NCBI RefSeq assembly: GCF_000258495.1
Contig: NZ_AJLG01000008.1
Coordinates: 1-53,087 of the forward strand
DNA: 53,087 bases
Reading direction: 5' to 3'
From: Pedobacter agri PB92
GTDB taxonomy: Bacteria; Bacteroidota; Bacteroidia; Sphingobacteriales; Sphingobacteriaceae
Numbering within the stretch: position 1 is the first letter of the stretch; the number at the start of each line of letters is the position of its first letter. Positions 24,978 through 35,791 of this stretch are shown here, piece after piece. A program made the translations under genes and the position numbers. Under the pieces are notes generated by a model. That model saw only the letters and a program-made list of their open reading frames with translations. It searched no databases and was not told the DNA's origin.

Positions 24978-26462
24978 ATGGATAGTCCGGTTCAAATTCC
25001 CTTCAAAAGTTTTATTCAACTTGATGCAAGTGCCTCAACACCAATATATCTACAAATTGTATTTGAATTTATTAAAGCCATACAACTCGGTTTGTTACCC
25101 GAAGGCACAAAGCTACCAGGTACCCGAATTCTCTGCAAACTTTTGGTGGTGAACCGGAATACGCTGATTAAAGCTTTTCAAGATTTAGAATCACAAGGCT
25201 TTATTGCTATTTCGCCGAGTAAAGGCACTTTTATTTTGTCTAGTCAAAAGCAAGCGCATCAAAAAGAAATAGGAGCTGCATCTCGAGCTGCAACTGCTAG
25301 CCATTTTAATTTCAAACGATCTACAATTCTTGAGGATCCGATTGAAGTAAGCGAACTGCCGCTTCAATTTAACGATGGCTTACCAGATGCAAGACTGGTA
25401 CATACCGACGTGCTGGCCAGTTTATATGTATCTAAACTTAAGCGGAACAAAAGCAAGAAGGTATGGGGGCAGGTGCAGCAACAAACCCGTCAGAATTTTA
25501 AAAAGCAATTTTCCAACTATTTAAATGTAACCAGGGGACTGAAGATTGCCGAAGCAAATCTACTAACCACAACCAATCATGAAATTGGTTTATATCTGGT
25601 GCTAAAGTTATTGATTTCTACTGGCGATAAAGTGGTGATTGCCTCGCCAGGTTACTACCAATCCAATATGAGTATTTTGGATAGCGGTGCTGAAATTATC
25701 TCAGTTCCTGTTGATCAGGATGGTATTGATACTGTCCGGCTCAGAAAAATATGCGAATCAAACACCATCAGGCTACTTTACCTTACATCTGTTTTTCATT
25801 ATCCTACCACAATTGCGCTAAGTGCGAAACGACGAATTGAGCTACTGGAAATGGCCCGCCATTTCGGATTTATCATTGTTGAAGATGACTATGATTTTGA
25901 TTTTCATTTTGATAACAATACGATACTTCCATTAGCAGCAATTGATTCGAACGATGTAGTGGTTTATATTGGTTCGTTTGCAAAATCCCTGCCATCAGGT
26001 TTTGGTTATGGTTTTGTTTCAGCACCAGCAAATTTTATTGAAGAACTGGAAAAACATCAGCGTATTTTATCTTCGGGAGTAGATGTAATTAAGGAACAAG
26101 TGCTTGCCGATTGGATTCAGGAAGGAGAGGTGCACCGCCTATCTAAAAAAAATAAGAAAAATTATAAAGAACGCCGGGATTACTTTGTAAAACTACTGGA
26201 CGAAAAATTTAGGGGTAAGATAAACTTTCACACTCCGCACCGCGGATTAGCCGTTTGGGTGCATTGGCTTGGGCAATTTAACTTAATCAAACTGCGTAAG
26301 AAATGCATGGAGAATGGATTGTTCCTACCGAAAACGATATTATATCAAGATAAAAATTTAACTGCCAGTCGTTTAGGTTTTGGGAGTATGGATTTAAAAG
26401 AAATGGAAAAAGCTCTATCCGTTTTGTCGGATTCATTAGATGACTTATTGCGGCTAACTTAA
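24978..26462 (+). CDS. MocR/PdxR-family regulator (GntR HTH fused to aminotransferase-like domain)
   Basis: A 494-residue chimera. The N-terminal GntR-type winged helix is at about 17-85 (TPIYLQIVFEFIKAIQLGLLPEG, then NRNTLIKAFQDLESQGFI). The rest is a fold-type I PLP aminotransferase-like domain (about 130-490). The likely PLP-binding Lys lies in GSFAKSLPSGFGYGF, and IVEDDYDFDFHF carries the PLP-ring Asp. MocR proteins sense PLP or amino-compound adducts. It is divergent from the BtuB-like receptor, which is its likely target. An in-frame run of eight A near 26146 is intact. Confidence 0.9.
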   Translation: MDSPVQIPFKSFIQLDASASTPIYLQIVFEFIKAIQLGLLPEGTKLPGTRILCKLLVVNRNTLIKAFQDLESQGFIAISPSKGTFILSSQKQAHQKEIGAASRAATASHFNFKRSTILEDPIEVSELPLQFNDGLPDARLVHTDVLASLYVSKLKRNKSKKVWGQVQQQTRQNFKKQFSNYLNVTRGLKIAEANLLTTTNHEIGLYLVLKLLISTGDKVVIASPGYYQSNMSILDSGAEIISVPVDQDGIDTVRLRKICESNTIRLLYLTSVFHYPTTIALSAKRRIELLEMARHFGFIIVEDDYDFDFHFDNNTILPLAAIDSNDVVVYIGSFAKSLPSGFGYGFVSAPANFIEELEKHQRILSSGVDVIKEQVLADWIQEGEVHRLSKKNKKNYKERRDYFVKLLDEKFRGKINFHTPHRGLAVWVHWLGQFNLIKLRKKCMENGLFLPKTILYQDKNLTASRLGFGSMDLKEMEKALSVLSDSLDDLLRLT

Positions 26463-26523
26463 GTCAATTGTTTTATTATCAGTATTTTGGATGTTATTAT
26501 TATGATAATATCCTATATCTTAT

Positions 26524-26547
26524 TGTAAAGATTATATAGTCTTTACA
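26524..26547. promoter_or_regulatory. Palindromic operator-like site upstream of susC
   Basis: TGTAAAGA (26524-26531) and TCTTTACA (26540-26547) are perfect 8-bp inverted arms separated by 8 bp, 166 bp upstream of the SusC start in an A+T-rich spacer (26463-26712) that has no gene. The symmetry suits a dimeric regulator. No regulator adjoins the SusCD genes apart from the MocR gene just upstream. Confidence 0.45.
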
Positions 26548-26712
26548 TTCCTTCCGAAGTTAGATTTGTTTGGTCAATAACTTTACCAGAGAATACGATT
26601 TTCATTTGTAAAAAAAGTGATGCGTTTTTTTTGGATTGAAATTATAACTGTACTTTCAACGGTTATAGTTTTTTTAAAGTTTTTTAACCAAACCTAACCA
26701 ATATTATAAATC

Positions 26713-29700
26713 ATGAGCAAAAATTTACATGACAATCGTCTGTTCAAGACATTTGGAGTTCTCGGCTTAGCAGGAGGGATAGCATTGCTACCGTTCCTAT
26801 CTCTTGCTGTGGAATCGCCAAAACCAACCACTTCCTTGTCGAAAATTAAACGAACAAAGGTATTTCCGGTAAAAGGAACCGTAGTAGATTCGAAAGGTGG
26901 TCCACTTCCTGGTGTGGTTGTTAAAGTTAAAGGTGGTGGTGCAGCAGTAGCTACAGATGCAAACGGAAATTTTACCCTTAATCTTGAAACCGGTAATGAA
27001 ACGTTGGTTTTGAGTTTGGTTGGTTTTAAATCAGCCGAATTTCCTGTAAGTGGAAAAAGCGAGGTTAAAATAGTAATGAATGAAGACATTGCCAACCTTG
27101 ATGATGTCGTGGTAGTAGGTTATGGCACCGTGAAGAAGAAGGATCTAACTGGTGCTGTTTCGAGTGTGAAAAGCGAAGACATCACTTTAAATCCGGTAAG
27201 TAGCCCAATGGAGGCTTTGCAGGGAAGGGTTGCCGGTTTGGATATTCAGCGTACAAGCGGCCAATCTGGTCAATCGCCGAACGTTTTACTAAGGGGTAAC
27301 CGCTCAATTACCGTCGGTTCAATTCCTGGCGCTTCACAAAATCCATTATATGTGATTGATGGAATTATTGGAAACATCAACAGTTTAAATCCCAATGATA
27401 TTGAAACCATTGATGTATTGAAAGATGCTTCATCTACAGCAATTTATGGTGTGGCAGGTGCCAATGGGGTAATCATGATCACCACCAAAAAGGCAAAAGC
27501 CGGGAAGGTTCAGGTTGATGTGGATACTTATTATGGTACTAACGGCCGGGCAGAGTTTCCAAAAGCGTTGATGGGTGATGCCTGGTTAACCTATGTTAAT
27601 GAGCGTTATTTTACCGCCAACAACCGTTACCCTGCCAGCTTAACTGATGCAGGCGTACCCGCTGCCGGAATTACTGCCATCAATAATAATCAGTGGATCG
27701 ACTGGGTAGATGAAACCTTACGCAATGGGTCGCAACAAAACCATCACGTTTCAATTCGTGGAGGTTCGGAAAAAGTTCAGGGCTACATGTCTTTGGGTTA
27801 TATTCAGGAAAAAGGTATTTATCAGGGTGATGAATCCAAATTCTATAATGTTCGTGGTGGTGTTGACGTTAATTTTAACAAATATTTTAAAGCCGGATTG
27901 CAAACTACTGTAAACCTGAGAAATGGTGATCAAACCAATAGCCGTATCAATAAAGCATTCGGAGTTTATCCCTTAGGTGCTGCTTACAATGCGGATGGGT
28001 CAGTAAATGCATTGCCACTTACAGGTGTTTCAGCAGTAAGTCCGATAGCCAATTATGCTGATGGTGTGTTCATCAACAACACAAAAAGCCTTTTCCTGGC
28101 CGTAAACCCTTACGTAGAATTTACGCCTGTTAAAAATCTTTCCATTCGTTCGAACCTGGGTTTAACACTTTCTGCTAACCGTCAGGGTACTTTCGCAAAC
28201 GAGCGATCATATAACATTCTTTCAGAAGGCAGGACAGCAAAAGAGGCCAGTTACGAAAACAATATCGCTTACAACTATTTGTGGGAAAACATCATCAACT
28301 ATAACTTAACGCTTGCCAACGACCATCAATTTACTGTTACCGGGATTACCTCATTCGAAGATAGAAGAGGAGAACGTTCTTTCATTTTTGGTACCGGACT
28401 TGAATTTGATGATTACGAATTCTATAATTTGGCTGCCGCCACACTATCTACTACTAAGGCAACAGGTTACACGCAACAAAATAGAATGTCGTTTGCCGGA
28501 AGAATTAACTACAGCTACAAAGGTAAATACCTCTTTCAGGCTTCAAACCGTTGGGATGGTGTTTCTCAGCTGATCGATAAATGGTCAACTTTTCCATCTG
28601 TTTCTGCTGCATGGCGCATCAGTGATGAGAAATTTATGGAGTTTAGCAAAACTTACGTAACCAATCTTAAGTTGAGAGCAGGTTATGGTGTGGCCGGAAA
28701 TCCAAACATCCCTGCTTACAATAACAGTACTTTGGTGGCTTCCAGATCAGGAGATTTTCCACTTACCTTAGGCGGTTCAACAGCATTGCCGCTATATTCA
28801 ACCAATCGTGCTTTAGGCAACGAAGCTTTAACCTGGGAACGTTCTTACAATTTCAACCTGGGCTTAGATTTTACTTTGTTTAACGGAAGGGTTGATTTTG
28901 CCGGAGAATACTTCCACACCAAATCAAAAGGGGTTTTATATCCCAGAAATCTTCCACCAACAGATGGCGGTTATGATGCGAAAAATCAATATTTTATCTA
29001 TGCCAATATCGGGGAAACAAAAAATCAAGGTATTGAGTTAACCATCAATAGCCGAAATATTGATACCAAAGATTTCAGGTGGAATTCAGCATTCACGTTT
29101 ACCAGAGCCACAGAAGAACTAACCAAACTTGATTTAGGTAATTCAGTTGCCACTACAGCGTTAATTACCAATAACCTTTTTGTCGGAAGTCAACTGCCTC
29201 AAACGGTAATTTATGGATATAAAAAATTAGGGATCTGGCAGCTAGGAGAAGAAACTGAAGCGGCTAAATATGGTGCCAAACCTGGTGATATTAAATTAGC
29301 GACAGTACCTAGAACAGATGCTTCAGGTGTTAGCGATAATGGTGTACACCCTTACTCAGCTTCTGATCGAATGATTCTTGGGCATAACACCCCAGATTTT
29401 AGTTTGGGCTTACAAAATACTTTTGCATACAAAGGATTTGACTTAACCCTATTTATGACCATGCGTTACGGACAAACCATTAATGCGCAATTATTGGGTT
29501 ATTGGAATACAGTTGCACAACCTGAAACTTACAATTACTGGACACCATCAAACCCTACGAACGATTTTCCAAGACCAACTACCGGAACGAGTTTAAGTAA
29601 CACCTTCATCAGTGCTTTATCAATTGTAGATGGATCGTATTTCAAGGTAAAAAACATTACCCTGGGATACACCTTGCCTGGAAAAATTAGCAACAAAGCT

Positions 29701-29853
29701 GGATTTAGCCGCATTAGATTCTATGGCACCGCTTATAATAGCTTCGTATTTGCTAAAAGCGATTTGCTTAAAAATATTGATCCTGAAACAGCTGGAAACG
29801 ACAGTTTTCCATTATACAGACAAATGGTTTTTGGATTAAACGCCTCATTTTAA
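26713..29853 (+). CDS. SusC/RagA-family TonB-linked outer-membrane transporter
   Basis: A 1046-residue outer-membrane transporter for oligosaccharides or peptides, working with SusD. It has a signal peptide region, then a carboxypeptidase-regulatory-like domain (about 50-125: VKGTVVDSKGGPLPGVVVKVKG). The SusC hallmark DDVVVVGYGTVKKKDLTGAVSSV precedes the plug (about 130-245: ALQGRVAGLDIQRTSGQSGQSP, LYVIDGI, IETIDVLKDASSTAIYG, ANGVIMITTKK). A large barrel follows, ending MVFGLNASF. SusD follows after 17 bp. The substrate cannot be read from it; the linked GH31 suggests alpha-linked glucans. Confidence 0.95.
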   Translation: MSKNLHDNRLFKTFGVLGLAGGIALLPFLSLAVESPKPTTSLSKIKRTKVFPVKGTVVDSKGGPLPGVVVKVKGGGAAVATDANGNFTLNLETGNETLVLSLVGFKSAEFPVSGKSEVKIVMNEDIANLDDVVVVGYGTVKKKDLTGAVSSVKSEDITLNPVSSPMEALQGRVAGLDIQRTSGQSGQSPNVLLRGNRSITVGSIPGASQNPLYVIDGIIGNINSLNPNDIETIDVLKDASSTAIYGVAGANGVIMITTKKAKAGKVQVDVDTYYGTNGRAEFPKALMGDAWLTYVNERYFTANNRYPASLTDAGVPAAGITAINNNQWIDWVDETLRNGSQQNHHVSIRGGSEKVQGYMSLGYIQEKGIYQGDESKFYNVRGGVDVNFNKYFKAGLQTTVNLRNGDQTNSRINKAFGVYPLGAAYNADGSVNALPLTGVSAVSPIANYADGVFINNTKSLFLAVNPYVEFTPVKNLSIRSNLGLTLSANRQGTFANERSYNILSEGRTAKEASYENNIAYNYLWENIINYNLTLANDHQFTVTGITSFEDRRGERSFIFGTGLEFDDYEFYNLAAATLSTTKATGYTQQNRMSFAGRINYSYKGKYLFQASNRWDGVSQLIDKWSTFPSVSAAWRISDEKFMEFSKTYVTNLKLRAGYGVAGNPNIPAYNNSTLVASRSGDFPLTLGGSTALPLYSTNRALGNEALTWERSYNFNLGLDFTLFNGRVDFAGEYFHTKSKGVLYPRNLPPTDGGYDAKNQYFIYANIGETKNQGIELTINSRNIDTKDFRWNSAFTFTRATEELTKLDLGNSVATTALITNNLFVGSQLPQTVIYGYKKLGIWQLGEETEAAKYGAKPGDIKLATVPRTDASGVSDNGVHPYSASDRMILGHNTPDFSLGLQNTFAYKGFDLTLFMTMRYGQTINAQLLGYWNTVAQPETYNYWTPSNPTNDFPRPTTGTSLSNTFISALSIVDGSYFKVKNITLGYTLPGKISNKAGFSRIRFYGTAYNSFVFAKSDLLKNIDPETAGNDSFPLYRQMVFGLNASF

Positions 29854-29870
29854 TTTTAAAGAAAAAGGAA

Positions 29871-31742
29871 ATGAAAACATTACATAAATATTCGTTAGGC
29901 TTAATCGTTGTATTTTCGCTTAGCACCACTTCATGCAAAAAATACCTTGATGAAGTAAATCCTGGAGCGACTACTTTAGAAACTGCCTATACCAACAAAT
30001 CTGGATGGGAAGGATTAATCAATACCATTTACGTTGATAATTATTTCTTCTACGGGAAGGTAGATTTTATTGGTCCATCAGAAATGGGTACAGATTTATG
30101 GATCAACTATGCTGGTTCTGATATCGGTATCACCACTTATGATAATACCTTAAATACAAATTTAGGCACGCTTAAAACTGTTTGGGGTGGTTGTTACTCG
30201 GCCATCGGCCTGGCAAATACAGCCATTGAATTTAGTTCAAAAGTTAAAGGTTACAGCTCACAAGCCGATATTGATGCAAAGGTTGCTGAAGCTTATTTCT
30301 GGAGAGCCTGGGCTTATTTCAATCTGGTAGAGCAGTTTGGTCCAGTTTACCTCACTACAAAATCAGCTGCTACTGAAGGAAATAACATCCAGCCAAAAAG
30401 AAGTAATGAAAAAGAGATTTACGATGTAATCATCTCTGATTTGAAGTTTGCCTGCGAGAAATTGCCAATTACCCAGGGTGCTTTAAGAGGGCGTATTGCC
30501 AGAAAGGCTGCCTATGCGATGCTGGCAAAAGTATATTTGCAGCGCACACGTTTGGGCGAAAAGGAGCAATATGCGCAATTAGCCTTAACAACAGCTGAAG
30601 AATTGATTAACAACCCTGCAAAATATAATGCAGCATTGTACCTTAGCGATGCTACGCGTTCTGGCTTTGCGAAAGCGTTTGATTTGAAAAACAATAAAAG
30701 TAACACCGAATTCCTCTTCCTTCAGGCGATTGATGTTTCTGGTTTAAATCCTGAAGGATTCAATAGAGGTCGTACCCGCCAATACTATTTACCTGATTTA
30801 GGCGGTAGGGGTGCAGAATGGGGAACGATTGAAACTACTGTGCTTTACGGCCGATCAAATTCAAAACAATATAAGCCGACAAAATACCTGTTAACAAATA
30901 TTTTCGATCCTAGGGAAAATACACCGGATACCAGGTTTGCAAATACGTTCACATACAAGTTTTATGCAAGTGCCGATAAATTAATTACTGCTGCACTGGC
31001 CACGGCTTATCAAAAAGATCCATCTATTGTTGGTAAAACCATTTTGAGTACCAGACAAGCTTACACCGGACCAGATTATTTTCTGGCTTCAGGCGGTACT
31101 TTTGAGGAGGAGAAAAACATGACCAACGATGTAGGTCTTTCAGTTTTCACACCGAACTGGACTATTCCCACTGCTGATAAGAGAAAAATTCCGGCGCTGG
31201 TTGCCGATCCTAATGATCTTTTCGATCCGGCAACAAATAACTATAAGTTGCCAGCATCGTTTCCGAATGAGCCGAGTTTAATAAATATATTCCCGGCGTT
31301 TAAAAAATTCTCAGGTAAGATGTATGCGCAATCTAATCAGAACTGGTTAGGTGATATTCCAATTATCCGCTTAGGCGAGGTTTATTTAATTGCAGCTGAA
31401 GCAGCCATCCTGGCGAACAACGATCTTCTGAAAGCATCAAACTATGTCAACGTAATCCGTAAACGTGCTGCCATCACCAGCCGTGAGAACGAAATGTTGG
31501 CTACACCAGCTGAAATGAACGTTGCTTATATTTTAAAGGAGCGAGGTCGCGAACTGGCTGGTGAGCATACCCGTTGGATTGATTTGAAAAGAACAGGAAA
31601 TTTATCAACTGCTTATTTTCAGCAAACTAATCCGATCATTGCGCCAAACTTTGATCCAAAAAAACATACCGTTAGGCCAATTCCACAATACTTTTTGGAT
31701 GCCATTACCAATGCTGATGAATTTGGGAATAATGGTTATTAG
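29871..31742 (+). CDS. SusD/RagB-family nutrient-binding lipoprotein
   Basis: A 623-residue surface lipoprotein that caps SusC. The N-terminus has a lipobox (LSTTSC, Cys about residue 22) after a hydrophobic signal. Typical SusD segments are KKYLDEVNPG, AEAYFWRAWAYFNLVEQFGPVYL, RIARKAAYAMLAKVYLQRTR and, near the C-terminus, IPIIRLGEVYLIAAEAAI, then ILKERGRELAGEHTRWIDLKR. Transcription likely continues from SusC, and a strong terminator follows at 31771. Confidence 0.95.
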   Translation: MKTLHKYSLGLIVVFSLSTTSCKKYLDEVNPGATTLETAYTNKSGWEGLINTIYVDNYFFYGKVDFIGPSEMGTDLWINYAGSDIGITTYDNTLNTNLGTLKTVWGGCYSAIGLANTAIEFSSKVKGYSSQADIDAKVAEAYFWRAWAYFNLVEQFGPVYLTTKSAATEGNNIQPKRSNEKEIYDVIISDLKFACEKLPITQGALRGRIARKAAYAMLAKVYLQRTRLGEKEQYAQLALTTAEELINNPAKYNAALYLSDATRSGFAKAFDLKNNKSNTEFLFLQAIDVSGLNPEGFNRGRTRQYYLPDLGGRGAEWGTIETTVLYGRSNSKQYKPTKYLLTNIFDPRENTPDTRFANTFTYKFYASADKLITAALATAYQKDPSIVGKTILSTRQAYTGPDYFLASGGTFEEEKNMTNDVGLSVFTPNWTIPTADKRKIPALVADPNDLFDPATNNYKLPASFPNEPSLINIFPAFKKFSGKMYAQSNQNWLGDIPIIRLGEVYLIAAEAAILANNDLLKASNYVNVIRKRAAITSRENEMLATPAEMNVAYILKERGRELAGEHTRWIDLKRTGNLSTAYFQQTNPIIAPNFDPKKHTVRPIPQYFLDAITNADEFGNNGY

Positions 31743-31770
31743 TTAATTTATTTAGGTTAAGTGCCAGTTT

Positions 31771-31807
31771 AAGCCGTAGCGATTGAGATTGCTACGGCTT
31801 TTATTTT
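31771..31807 (+). terminator. Terminator between SusD and GH31 genes
   Basis: AAGCCGTAGC (31771-31780) and GCTACGGCTT (31791-31800) form a perfect 10-bp stem, followed by TTATTTT. GH31 is therefore expected to have its own promoter or to be transcribed by read-through. Confidence 0.85.
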
Positions 31808-31899
31808 GTAACAAATTTCCATAGTCAACCGTTTGCGCAATAATAGGTGTCTGCTTTTATCATCCAGAGCATTACTTTTATGATAAGTTTATTCTGTTT

Positions 31900-34800
31900 A
31901 TGAAACTAAAATTTTTTAAGGCCATTGTAATTGCGGCAATCTTATTTTTCGTTTTCCAATTAAATGAGACCGCTGCAAGTGTAACGCTTCAGACGCTAAT
32001 GAAGGATCATTTGGCCAGCGAGGTGCTTACTGTTAAACAAATTAACGGAACCACTATTGAACTGCAGCTATCTAACAAACAACGATTAACCATTGATTTC
32101 TACGGTGAAAATATTTTCAGGGTATTCCAGGATGAAGATGGTGGTTTTATCCGCAGTCCTGAAGCAAAGCCTGCCGCTGAGATACTGGTCGAAAATCCAA
32201 GGAAGCGTATTGCTAAACTTTCGCTTCAAGACGAGAATGGCACAATTAATATCAAAACCTCAAAAATTGAAGTTCAAATTGATAAAAAAAGCAGTTTGAT
32301 TAAGATTTTGAACTTAGAAAATAAAGCCGTGGTGCTTGAACAAAGCTCACCAATTATACTCGATAAAAATTCAGCAAGCATTGCTTTGAAAGAAGATACC
32401 GGCGAATTTTTCTATGGTGGAGGTGCTCAAAATGGTCGGTTCTCCCATAAAGGAAAAGCGATTTCAATTGAAAATCAGAACAGCTGGACAGATGGCGGCG
32501 TAGCTTCTCCAACGCCATTTTATTGGTCTACAAAAGGTTACGGAATCATGTGGTATACCTTTTCAAAAGGGAGGTATGATTTTGGTTTAAAAGAAAAAGG
32601 CGTGGTGCATCTTGCTCACGAAACGAGCTATTTAGATCTATTTATCATGGTTGATGCTGGAGCAAAGGAACTTTTGAATGATTATTATCAACTTACCGGA
32701 AATCCGGTATTGATTCCAAAGTTTGGTTTCTACGAAGGACATCTTAACGCTTATAACCGTGATTTCTGGAAAGAAGATGAAAAAGGAATTCTTTTTGAAG
32801 ATGGTAAAAGATATAAAGAAAGTCAGAAAGCTAATGGCGGTATTCGCGAATCGCTAAATGGCGAAAAAAAATAATTACCAGTTTTCTGCCCGGGCAGTTA
32901 TTGATCGATATGAGAAACATGATATGCCTTTCGGTTGGATTTTACCTAACGATGGCTATGGTGCAGGTTACGGACAAACACAAAGTTTGGAGGGGAATGT
33001 CCAGAATTTAAAAGATTTAGGCGATTATGCCCGAAACAAGGGCGTAGAAATTGGTCTCTGGACACAGTCTGATTTACACCCGAAAGAAGGGATTAGTTCA
33101 TTGCTGCAACGCGATATTGTTCGTGAGGTAAGAGATGCAGGTGTTAGGGTTTTGAAAACTGATGTCGCCTGGGTAGGCGCAGGCTATTCTTTTGGCTTAA
33201 ATGGCGTAGCCGATGTAGCGAAAACAATGCCTTACTACGGGAACAATGATCGGCCATTTATTATTTCGCTTGATGGCTGGGCAGGAACACAGCGTTATGC
33301 CACCATCTGGTCGGGCGACCAAACCGGTGGCTTATGGGAATATATTCGTTTTCACATTCCAACTTATATTGGGTCGGGCCTTTCTGGTCAGCCAAATATC
33401 ACCTCAGATATGGATGGAATCTTCGGAGGCAAAAATCTACCAGTAAATACCCGCGATTTTCAATGGAAAACATTCACACCCATGCAGCTAAACATGGATG
33501 GATGGGGTTCGAATGAGAAGTATCCGCAGGCTTTAGGCGAACCAGTTACCTCCATCAACCGAAATTATCTGAAGCTGAAATCATCACTTTTGCCTTACAG
33601 TTATAGTATTGCCAGAGAAGCAGTGGATGGACTCCCAATCATCAGGGCAATGTTTTTGGCCGATCCTAATGCCTATACGCATGGTACTGCTTCCCAGTAT
33701 CAGTTTATGTATGGTCCGAGCTTTTTAGTTGCGCCGATTTATCAGGAAACTAAAATGGATAAAGATGGTAATGACATCAGAAATGGGATTTATCTGCCAA
33801 AAGGAATCTGGATTGACTATTTTTCCGGCAATCAATATTTGGGAGACCGTGTGATTAACAATTTCGATGCACCATTGTGGAAATTGCCCGTTTTTGTGAA
33901 GGCAGGTTCCATTATTCCCGTAACTGCGGCGAACAACAATGTCAAGCAAATCAAAAGCAATTCCCGTATCTACGAAGTTTATCCGTTTGAAAAAAGCTCC
34001 TTTTTAGAGTATGATGATGATGGAACAACCGAGGCTTATCAATCAGGAAAAGCGGCAACTACCCTAATTGAATCTGATGTAAACAAATCGGTAAGCCTGA
34101 TCCATATCAATGCCACAAAGGGTAATTTCGATGGTTTTGTTGCCGAAAAAACGACTGAAGTGCATGTTAATGTAACGGCAAAGCCAAGCCGTATAGCTAT
34201 AAAAGTTGGGAAAAGCAAAATAAAATTAACCGAGGTATTATCCAAAGAAGAATTTCTTAAAAACGAAAATGTATTTTTTTATGAAGAGAAGCCAAATCTA
34301 AATCAGTTTAGTAGTAAAGGATCAGCTTTTGAAAAAGTTCAAATCATAAAAAATCCACTGGTATTAGTGAAACTTGCTGCCACAAATATTCTAAAGAATG
34401 ATATTGTTTTGGAGATTAAAGGATTTAAATCTGAGCCGAGTGATCAGCTTCTGGTTTCAAAAGGATCGCTTCATGCTCCACAAAATTTCAAAGTTAACGA
34501 GGGTTATCGGACAGCATTTAGTTTTAAACCAGTATGGGATAAAGTTCAGAATGCTGATTATTATGAAATTCTTTTCCAGGAAATGCTCTACTCTACGATA
34601 AAAGATACTACGCTTTTGTTCGATGGTTTGATTCCGGAAACAAAATACTCACTCAAATTAAGGTCTGTGAATAAAGATGGGGTTTCTAAATGGACGGAAT
34701 TGGATGTTACAACTGCTGCCAATCCCTTGCAATACGCAATCAAAGGTATCAATGCAAAAACCACTGCTGAAAATCAGGGTGGAGAGGGGATTTCAAAACT

Positions 34801-35746
34801 TTTTGATTTCGATGAATCAAATATCTGGCATACGAAATGGGGTGTAAAATCAGATCCTTTCGAAATGATTATAGATTTAAAAGGCGTGAACAAGTTGGAT
34901 CATTTAAGCTACTTGCCACGTCAGGGTGGAGGAAACGGAACATTAATGAAAGGCAGCGTATTTTATAGCGAAGATAAAACCGCCTGGACAAAGGTTAACG
35001 ACTTTGACTGGAAAAACAATGGTGACCCGAAAATTATCTCCTTCAACGGAAATCCGGCAGCCCGTTATTTGAAAATCGCAGTGGAAAAAGGAGCGGGAGG
35101 TTTTGGCTCCGGACGGGAATTGTACATTTTCAGGGTTCCTGGAAGTGAGGCTTCAATCGCCGGCGATATTAATAATGATAAAATCATCGATCGTAATGAC
35201 TTTACATCATACAGCAATTATACAGGATTGAGAAAAGGTGATGCTGATTTCGAAGGTTACATCAGCAAGGGTGATATTAATAAAAATGGATTAATTGATG
35301 CCTTTGATATTTCGAATGTTGCGACGCAGCTCGATGGTGGCGTAAGGACATCTGCGAAAGCTGAATTAGATGGAAAAATCGTTTTAAATGTGTCGAAATC
35401 AGTTTTTCAAAAAGATGAGATCGTAGAAATTAAAGTAAAGGGCATTGGCCTAAAAGATGTAAATGCTTTGAGCTTTGCTTTGCCATACGATAGCAAAGAT
35501 TATGAATATGTGGGTGTTGATACTATTGGTACAAAATCAATGGAAAACTTAACTTATGATCGTTTGCATGCAGATGGCAGTAAAGTACTTTATCCAACGT
35601 TTGTAAATATTGGAAACAAAGCCACGTTAAAAGGTAATGAAGATTTATTTGTAGTTAAATTTAAGGCCAAACGGAGGGTTACCTTCAGTTTAAAAATGAA
35701 TAACGGAATATTGGTAGATCAATCGCTTTCATCAAAGAAGATGTAG
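31900..35746 (+). CDS. Multidomain GH31 alpha-glycosidase (FN3, F5/8C, dockerin, cohesin-like), split by a +1 frameshift
   Basis: A signal peptide (MKLKFFKAIVIAAILFFVF) and the GH31 N-domain (FYGGGAQNGRFSHKG) lie in the first frame (31900-32874). The barrel continues in the second frame from about 32865 with MPFGWILPNDGYGAGYG. The likely nucleophile Asp is in VLKTDVAWVG (codon 33161) and the acid/base Asp in IWSGDQTGG. The frames join exactly if one A is removed from a run of eight (32864-32871). After the catalytic part come an FN3 module (about 34430-34735), F5/8 type C module (34740-35150), duplicated dockerin (GDINNDKIIDRNDF and GDINKNGLIDAFD) and a cohesin-like domain to the end. Intact length would be about 1280 residues. 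GH31 enzymes hydrolyse or transfer alpha-glucosyl/xylosyl units; exact specificity is unknown. Confidence 0.88.
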
Positions 35747-35755
35747 TAAAGAAAG

Positions 35756-35785
35756 AGCCTTCATTAGCAAGTGAAGGTGCTTTTA
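35756..35785 (+). terminator. Terminator after GH31
   Basis: AGCCTTCA (35756-35763) can pair with TGAAGGTGC (35772-35780) with one bulge, followed by TTTTAT. Confidence 0.6.
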
Positions 35786-35791
35786 TATCAC

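Noticed and set aside
35160..35330. Dockerin as evidence of a cellulosome
   Set aside because: No scaffoldin or second dockerin-bearing enzyme is present. Dockerins occur outside cellulosomes.
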